This document shows positions 62,600-64,000 of a stretch of DNA of 64,000 bases, piece by piece. Below the pieces are notes generated by a model, which was not told the origin of the DNA, did no database searches, and was given only the letters and a program-made list of their open reading frames with translations. The position numbers were made by a program, and so were the translations under genes. Source of the stretch: Rotaria socialis (Eukaryota; Rotifera; Eurotatoria; Philodinida; Philodinidae); assembly GCA_905331475.1 (NCBI GenBank), contig CAJNYU010001571.1, forward strand, positions 173,010 to 237,009, given 5' to 3'. Position 1 is the stretch's first letter. Each line of letters starts with the position of its first letter.

Positions 62600-63130
62600 C
62601 TGAATTTATCTTAGTTTCTATTCGCTACTTGAATGTTATGACTGCAGTACACCCTGAACGTCGTGCTGAACTCAATTTTTATTTATCACCTATTCTTAAA
62701 CTGCGAGTTCAATTTTCTCTTCCTTTATTTTATGAATATCACAAGAATTTTAGTCGTAAAGCGGCTGCCATTATTTTAACTCGATATGGAAAGATTAATT
62801 GGAGTATTCGAGATAAAGATCTTTATTTTCAAGTTTTTGCTGGTCGTCATGTCGTACCTGCGATAAATGCTCATCAGTCGATTATTCAACTGAGTTTTGT
62901 CCATCTATTTTTCATGAGGATATAAAAAACAATGTTACTGCTATATCAATGAGCGATTCATGTTCCCGTACAATGGTATGGTAGCGATTAAGCATACTCC
63001 AATATTGGCTGCTGATCAACGTGAAATTTGTTTTAATTATAACGGTAACCGTGGTTGTACCAATCACGTATCCCAATGTACACAGGTACGCCTTAAATAC
63101 CAACAACCACATCCACAAAAAGACTGTTGA
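62600..63130 (+). pseudogene. Degenerate gag-like C-terminal part with Cys/His motif
   Basis: An open stretch encodes AELNFYLSPILKLRVQF, RKAAAIILTRYGKINWSIRD and KDLYFQVFAG, the W-x-x-x-D-x-D-L-Y pattern found in gag-like proteins of tyrosine-recombinase retroelements. A second frame at about 62985-63127 encodes REICFNYNGNRGC...QC...H...C, a nucleic-acid-binding Cys/His cluster of the CxxFNxG type, ending in TGA. The frame change between the two parts shows decay. Confidence 0.5.
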
Positions 63131-63254
63131 CCGGTTGTTCCAATTCATAATACGTGATATACTTTTCTGTTCGATATTTAATTATAATTAATTCTCAAAT
63201 ATACTTCTTTTTCAATATCTTCAATTATATAGATATACACGTTAAATAATCTAT

Positions 63255-63455
63255 TTCTTTCTTCTTGAAGCTACTATTTTGAAATCATCTACTTCAATCA
63301 ACATTGATCATTTAGGAAATGAATTACAGTTTCAGCCAAACTGCTCATTCGTTAAGTATTTACTATCTGGTCTCCGCACAGGTTTTCATACAGGACTTCA
63401 AAAGTTGCCTAGTGGTACTCTTCAAGAACAAAATCTGCGTTCTGCAAGAAAAATT
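63255..63455 (+). pseudogene. DIRS-like reverse-transcriptase ORF, N-terminal fragment
   Basis: The frame encodes NIDHLGNELQFQ, SFVKYLLSGLRTGFHTGLQ and LPSGTLQEQNLRSA. The order of these motifs (F-V-x-x-L-x-x-G-L-x-x-G-F-x-x-G, then L-P, then NL-x-SA) is typical of the segment just before the RT domain in DIRS-like elements. The RT core itself is missing: a minisatellite begins within 40 bp. Plus strand, same as the gag-like pieces. Confidence 0.6.
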
Positions 63456-63479
63456 CCTGCTGTTGTTACGGTTGGCCGT

Positions 63480-63650
63480 AGAAAGGCCGAAAGGAAAAAT
63501 ATCGAAAGGAAAAATACCGAAAGAAAAACACCGAAAGAAAAATATCGAAAGGGAAAATGTCGAATGGATAAATGTCGAAGAGAAAAATGTCGAAAAGGAA
63601 AAATGTCGAAAGAAAAAATATCGAAAAGGAAAAATGTCGAAAACAGAAAA
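63480..63650. repeat. 15-bp minisatellite, about 11 units
   Basis: Unit cgaaaggaaaaatat with 14-16 bp variants, repeated head to tail. It interrupts the RT-like fragment and in one frame would read as a Lys/Glu/Arg-rich peptide without meaning. Confidence 0.9.
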
Positions 63651-64000
63651 GATAAAAAAAGCGACGTCTACTAAATGAAGGTTCTAATAGTTTGTTGTTC
63701 ATTGTTGTTGATCTGATTATTCCATTGGTTTGACAATGATAACCCTTGATACTATTGATAAGTAATATCTTATGAAAACTAGCTAAAATAGGCGTAAAAT
63801 AGTATACAACGATTAAAATTTTATCATGATGACTACAGCTTGCTCATTTTTATCTGGTGAGAATCATCCGCCAACTCCAGTTATTTCATTTATTCAGTCG
63901 TAAAAAGGAAAGCCTTTCCTTGTATCAGATAAATATATTTTCAAACTGAATACAACAGCAACAACTAGTAAATATTGGATATGTGTATTTTTCTTTATAA
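63651..64000. other. Right end of window, nothing recognised
   Basis: AT-rich, with no exon, no RT or tyrosine-recombinase motif and no terminal repeat that I can see. Confidence 0.5.

Noticed and set aside
63480-63702. Lys/Glu/Arg-rich frame and its Phe-rich antisense frame
   Set aside because: Both are translations of the 15-bp minisatellite and not genes.
1-64000. Bacterial-type systems such as CRISPR arrays, operators or defence islands
   Set aside because: Introns, animal gene families and AT-rich microsatellites show nuclear eukaryotic DNA. No array of regular repeats with unique spacers is present; the only regular arrays are microsatellites, the 15-bp minisatellite and the diverged ~50-bp repeat.

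Overview
This is AT-rich nuclear DNA from a small metazoan. Genes are on both strands. Most introns are about 45-75 bp with clean GT/AG ends, but a few are 0.6-3.7 kb. The animal-specific gene set (BCL9/legless, Lifeguard/GRINA, a CABIT protein, GPR180/TMEM145, a Mig-2-like Rac, ATG9) rules out bacteria, fungi and plants. Pyrimidine-AG acceptors lie 0-20 nt before many start codons, which points to a lineage with spliced-leader trans-splicing. With the AT-richness and the DIRS-like element remnant, I favour a rotifer, probably bdelloid. That identification is inference; no marker gene proves it.

Layout from left to right. 0-7 kb, minus strand: an IMMP2L-like mitochondrial inner-membrane peptidase that appears to lack its catalytic Ser and Lys, the Myt1 Cdk-inhibitory kinase, and a small hydrophilic protein with an internal duplication. 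7-15 kb, minus: the Wnt co-factor BCL9/legless, with a 3.7 kb first intron full of microsatellites. 15-24 kb, minus: the ribosome-biogenesis WD protein BOP1, a repeat-bearing spacer, and a Lifeguard/TMBIM channel-like protein. 26.7-35 kb, plus: cullin-3 and a CABIT-domain protein. Next come a convergent GPR180/TMEM145-family membrane protein (minus) and a SUGCT-like class III CoA-transferase (plus).

41.4-53.8 kb, minus: ATG9, METTL17, UBE2G2 and MRPL10 lie head to tail with gaps of only about 96-132 bp, with a splice-acceptor AG touching the ATG of two of them. This looks like an operon resolved by trans-splicing and is the most interesting structure in the window. Divergent from it on the plus strand are a Rac/Mig-2-like GTPase and the Cdk subunit CKS1.

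56.5-64 kb has no recognisable host gene. It holds a diverged tandem repeat with a period near 50 bp, hairpins, a GC-richer palindromic segment, a broken DIRS-like retroelement interrupted by an N/poly-C gap, and a 15-bp minisatellite.

Functional themes: cell-cycle control (Myt1 and CKS1, both acting on Cdk1), protein turnover (CUL3, UBE2G2, ATG9), mitochondrial function (IMMP2L-like, METTL17, MRPL10, SUGCT) and ribosome production (BOP1). All exon boundaries were read by eye from splice consensus, reading-frame continuity and remembered family sequence. No alignment was run, so edges may be off by a few bases.
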